From Thermoplasmatales archaeon ex4484_36 (lineage in GTDB: Archaea > Thermoplasmatota > Penumbrarchaeia > Penumbrarchaeales > EX4484-36), in NCBI GenBank assembly GCA_002254765.1, contig NJDV01000103.1, positions 1 to 5,116 on the forward strand: DNA of 5,116 bases, written 5' to 3'. The notes under the pieces are model-generated. The model was not told where the DNA came from. It saw only the letters and a program-made list of their open reading frames with translations, and ran no database searches. Shown here piece after piece: positions 3,699-5,116 of this stretch (position 1 is its first letter; the number at the start of each line of letters is the position of its first letter). A program made the translations under genes and the position numbers.

Positions 3699-5116
3699 AT
3701 GAAGCAGGTTGAGCCCAACATAAAGGATTATGATAAGGCATACGCAGAGTTTCGCTGGGACGTACCGGAGTACTACAACTTCGCCTGGGATTCCTTTGAC
3801 AAGTGGGCGGAGGATAGAACCAAGCTGGCACTGGTCTCCGTTGGACCGGACGGGGAGAGCTTCCAGAAGCACTCCTATTGGGACCTTTCCCACCTCTCGA
3901 AGAAGTTCGCCCGGATTGCCATGGAGCTGGGGATAAAGAAGGAAGACAGGGTCATGGTGTTCATACCCCGGATTCCGGAGTTTTACGTGGTCATGCTGGG
4001 ACTGATAAGAATAGGAGCTATACCTATGCCCACCCCCACCCTCTCAACGCCCAAGGACATCCACTACAGGATAAACAAGGCGGAGGCTGTTGCTGTGGTC
4101 ACCGTGGAGGAGTTTGCCGACAGGGTGGAGGAGGTGGAGGCGGAGATGCCCACCCTGAAGATCAAGATATTGGCGGACGGTGACCGTAAGGGGTGGGAGC
4201 CCTTGCCAAGGCTTATGAGACGTGTGAAAGGGGACCTGAAGAGGGAAGAGGTGCCGGCCACAAGGTCCTCGGACCCCTTTCTCATATTCTTCACATCCGG
4301 CACGGAGTCCTACCCAAAAATGGTTCTGCACACCCACAGCTATCCACTGGGGCACTACTCCACTGCCTTCATGTGCCAGGATCTGCATCCCACGGACCTG
4401 ATATGGGTCATAGCAGACACTGGCTGGGCCAAAGCGGCCTGGGGCAAGTTCTTCGGACAGTTCCTTCTGGGGGCCTCGGTCCTCCAGTTCAACCAAAAGG
4501 GTAAATTCGACCCCGGGCGCGTTCTCAGCATAATAGAGAACTTTGGTGTGACCATCTTCTGCGCCCCGCCCACTGCCTATAGGATGATAATATTAGATGA
4601 GAGGTTCAGAAAGACTGATTTCTCCTCCCTTCGTCACGCTCTCTCGGCTGGGGAGCCTCTGAACCCCGAGGTGATAAAGGTGTGGAAAGAGGTGACTGGC
4701 CTTGACATTTACGACTACTACGGCCAGTCCGAAACCGTGGCGGTCATAGGTAACTGCCGTGCCTTCCCCGTAAAGTATGGTTCCATGGGAAAACCCACCC
4801 TGGGCCACATCGTGAAAATAGTGGATGACGACGGAAATGAGCTGCCTACGGGGGAGGAGGGTCACATCGCCATAAAGATAAAGCCCGAGAGGCCCCCCGG
4901 GCTTATGAAGGAGTACTGGAAGAACCCTGAGGCCAATGAGAGGAGCTTCCGGGGGGAGTGGTACTTCACAGGGGACAGGGCCTACGTGGACGAGGAGGGG
5001 TACTTCTGGTTTGTAGGAAGGGCAGATGACGTTATAAAGACCTCCGGTTACCGCGTCTCCCCCTTCGAAGTGGAGTCCGTTCTGGTGGAACATCCCGCAG
5101 TGGCCGAGGCGGCTGT
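3699..5116 (+). CDS. AMP-forming acyl-CoA synthetase, medium-chain (MACS) type, C-terminus cut by the window edge
   Basis: This adenylate-forming enzyme activates a carboxylic acid with ATP to an acyl-AMP and transfers the acyl group to coenzyme A in the cytoplasm. The first 472 residues are present, out of roughly 550 usual for the family. Motifs in order are the P-loop T-S-G-T-E-S-Y-P-K at 199-207, D-T-G-W-A-K-A-A-W-G-K at 240-250 as in the MACS/acetyl-CoA synthetase branch, Y-G-Q-S-E-T at 341-346, T-G-D at 424-426 with the ribose-binding Asp426, and the hinge G-R-A-D-D-V-I-K-T-S-G-Y-R at 440-452. The C-terminal lysine motif (P-K-T-x-S-G-K-type) lies beyond the edge. The P-loop has Glu203 and Ser204 where the textbook pattern has Thr and Gly. 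The N-terminus Y-Y-N-F-A-W-D at 25-31 also fits MACS enzymes, which act on short to medium or branched acids; the substrate cannot be told from sequence. No frameshift appears, unlike the two genes before it. Confidence 0.93.
   Translation, partial: MKQVEPNIKDYDKAYAEFRWDVPEYYNFAWDSFDKWAEDRTKLALVSVGPDGESFQKHSYWDLSHLSKKFARIAMELGIKKEDRVMVFIPRIPEFYVVMLGLIRIGAIPMPTPTLSTPKDIHYRINKAEAVAVVTVEEFADRVEEVEAEMPTLKIKILADGDRKGWEPLPRLMRRVKGDLKREEVPATRSSDPFLIFFTSGTESYPKMVLHTHSYPLGHYSTAFMCQDLHPTDLIWVIADTGWAKAAWGKFFGQFLLGASVLQFNQKGKFDPGRVLSIIENFGVTIFCAPPTAYRMIILDERFRKTDFSSLRHALSAGEPLNPEVIKVWKEVTGLDIYDYYGQSETVAVIGNCRAFPVKYGSMGKPTLGHIVKIVDDDGNELPTGEEGHIAIKIKPERPPGLMKEYWKNPEANERSFRGEWYFTGDRAYVDEEGYFWFVGRADDVIKTSGYRVSPFEVESVLVEHPAVAEAA

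Noticed and set aside
4044..5093. Long open frames on the minus strand (4044-4496 and 4593-5093)
   Set aside because: They lie wholly opposite the acyl-CoA synthetase, whose plus-strand motifs are unmistakable. Their peptides show no recognisable motif and arise from GC-rich codon bias.
1..5116. tRNA, rRNA, CRISPR array, insertion sequence or toxin-antitoxin pair
   Set aside because: No direct repeat array, terminal inverted repeats, transposase motif or cloverleaf-like sequence was found by eye, and the gaps are too short to hold them.

Overview
The window looks archaeal, most likely from a (possibly thermophilic) euryarchaeon-like lineage. It encodes an archaeal-type Cbf5 RNA pseudouridine synthase and an MfnA-family decarboxylase. 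AGG/AGA arginine and ATA isoleucine codons are heavily used. There are TATA-like boxes about 28-29 nt before several starts and GGTGA Shine-Dalgarno sites exactly 4 nt before others. The DNA is GC-rich and genes are closely packed. The exact lineage cannot be fixed from this sequence. Fragmentary genes at both ends and two local reading-frame breaks would suit a metagenomic contig.

The left part is transcribed leftwards. In transcription order it holds a 171-residue protein of unknown function with two separated Cys-x2-Cys knuckles (1700-1185), then cbf5 (about 1180-200), which starts within a few bases of the previous stop and looks translationally coupled to it. Last comes the first 50 residues of a membrane protein (151-1) that runs off the left edge and probably has its own promoter. 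A compact region at about 1701-1754 separates this block from rightward genes and can be read as a divergent promoter.

The right part is transcribed rightwards. It starts with mfnA (1755-2717), whose catalytic N-terminal part is intact. Its C-terminal domain has lost about 47 codons, and the last 47 codons sit in another frame (2630-2773). Next is a secreted, C-terminally anchored protein resembling DUF2330 (2833-3621). Its signal peptide start (ATG at 2814) lies in a different frame from the body, a second disruption about 200 bp after the first. The window ends in the first 472 residues of an AMP-forming medium-chain acyl-CoA synthetase (3699 to the edge) with its own promoter and a good ribosome binding site.

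The genes do not form an obvious single pathway. MfnA-type enzymes make tyramine (methanofuran) in methanogens or beta-alanine (coenzyme A) in other archaea, and the acyl-CoA synthetase consumes CoA, but a functional link is only a guess. I see no RNA gene, CRISPR array, insertion sequence or other mobile element. The best leads are the paired frame breaks, the DUF2330-like surface protein, and the uncharacterised double-knuckle protein coupled to cbf5.
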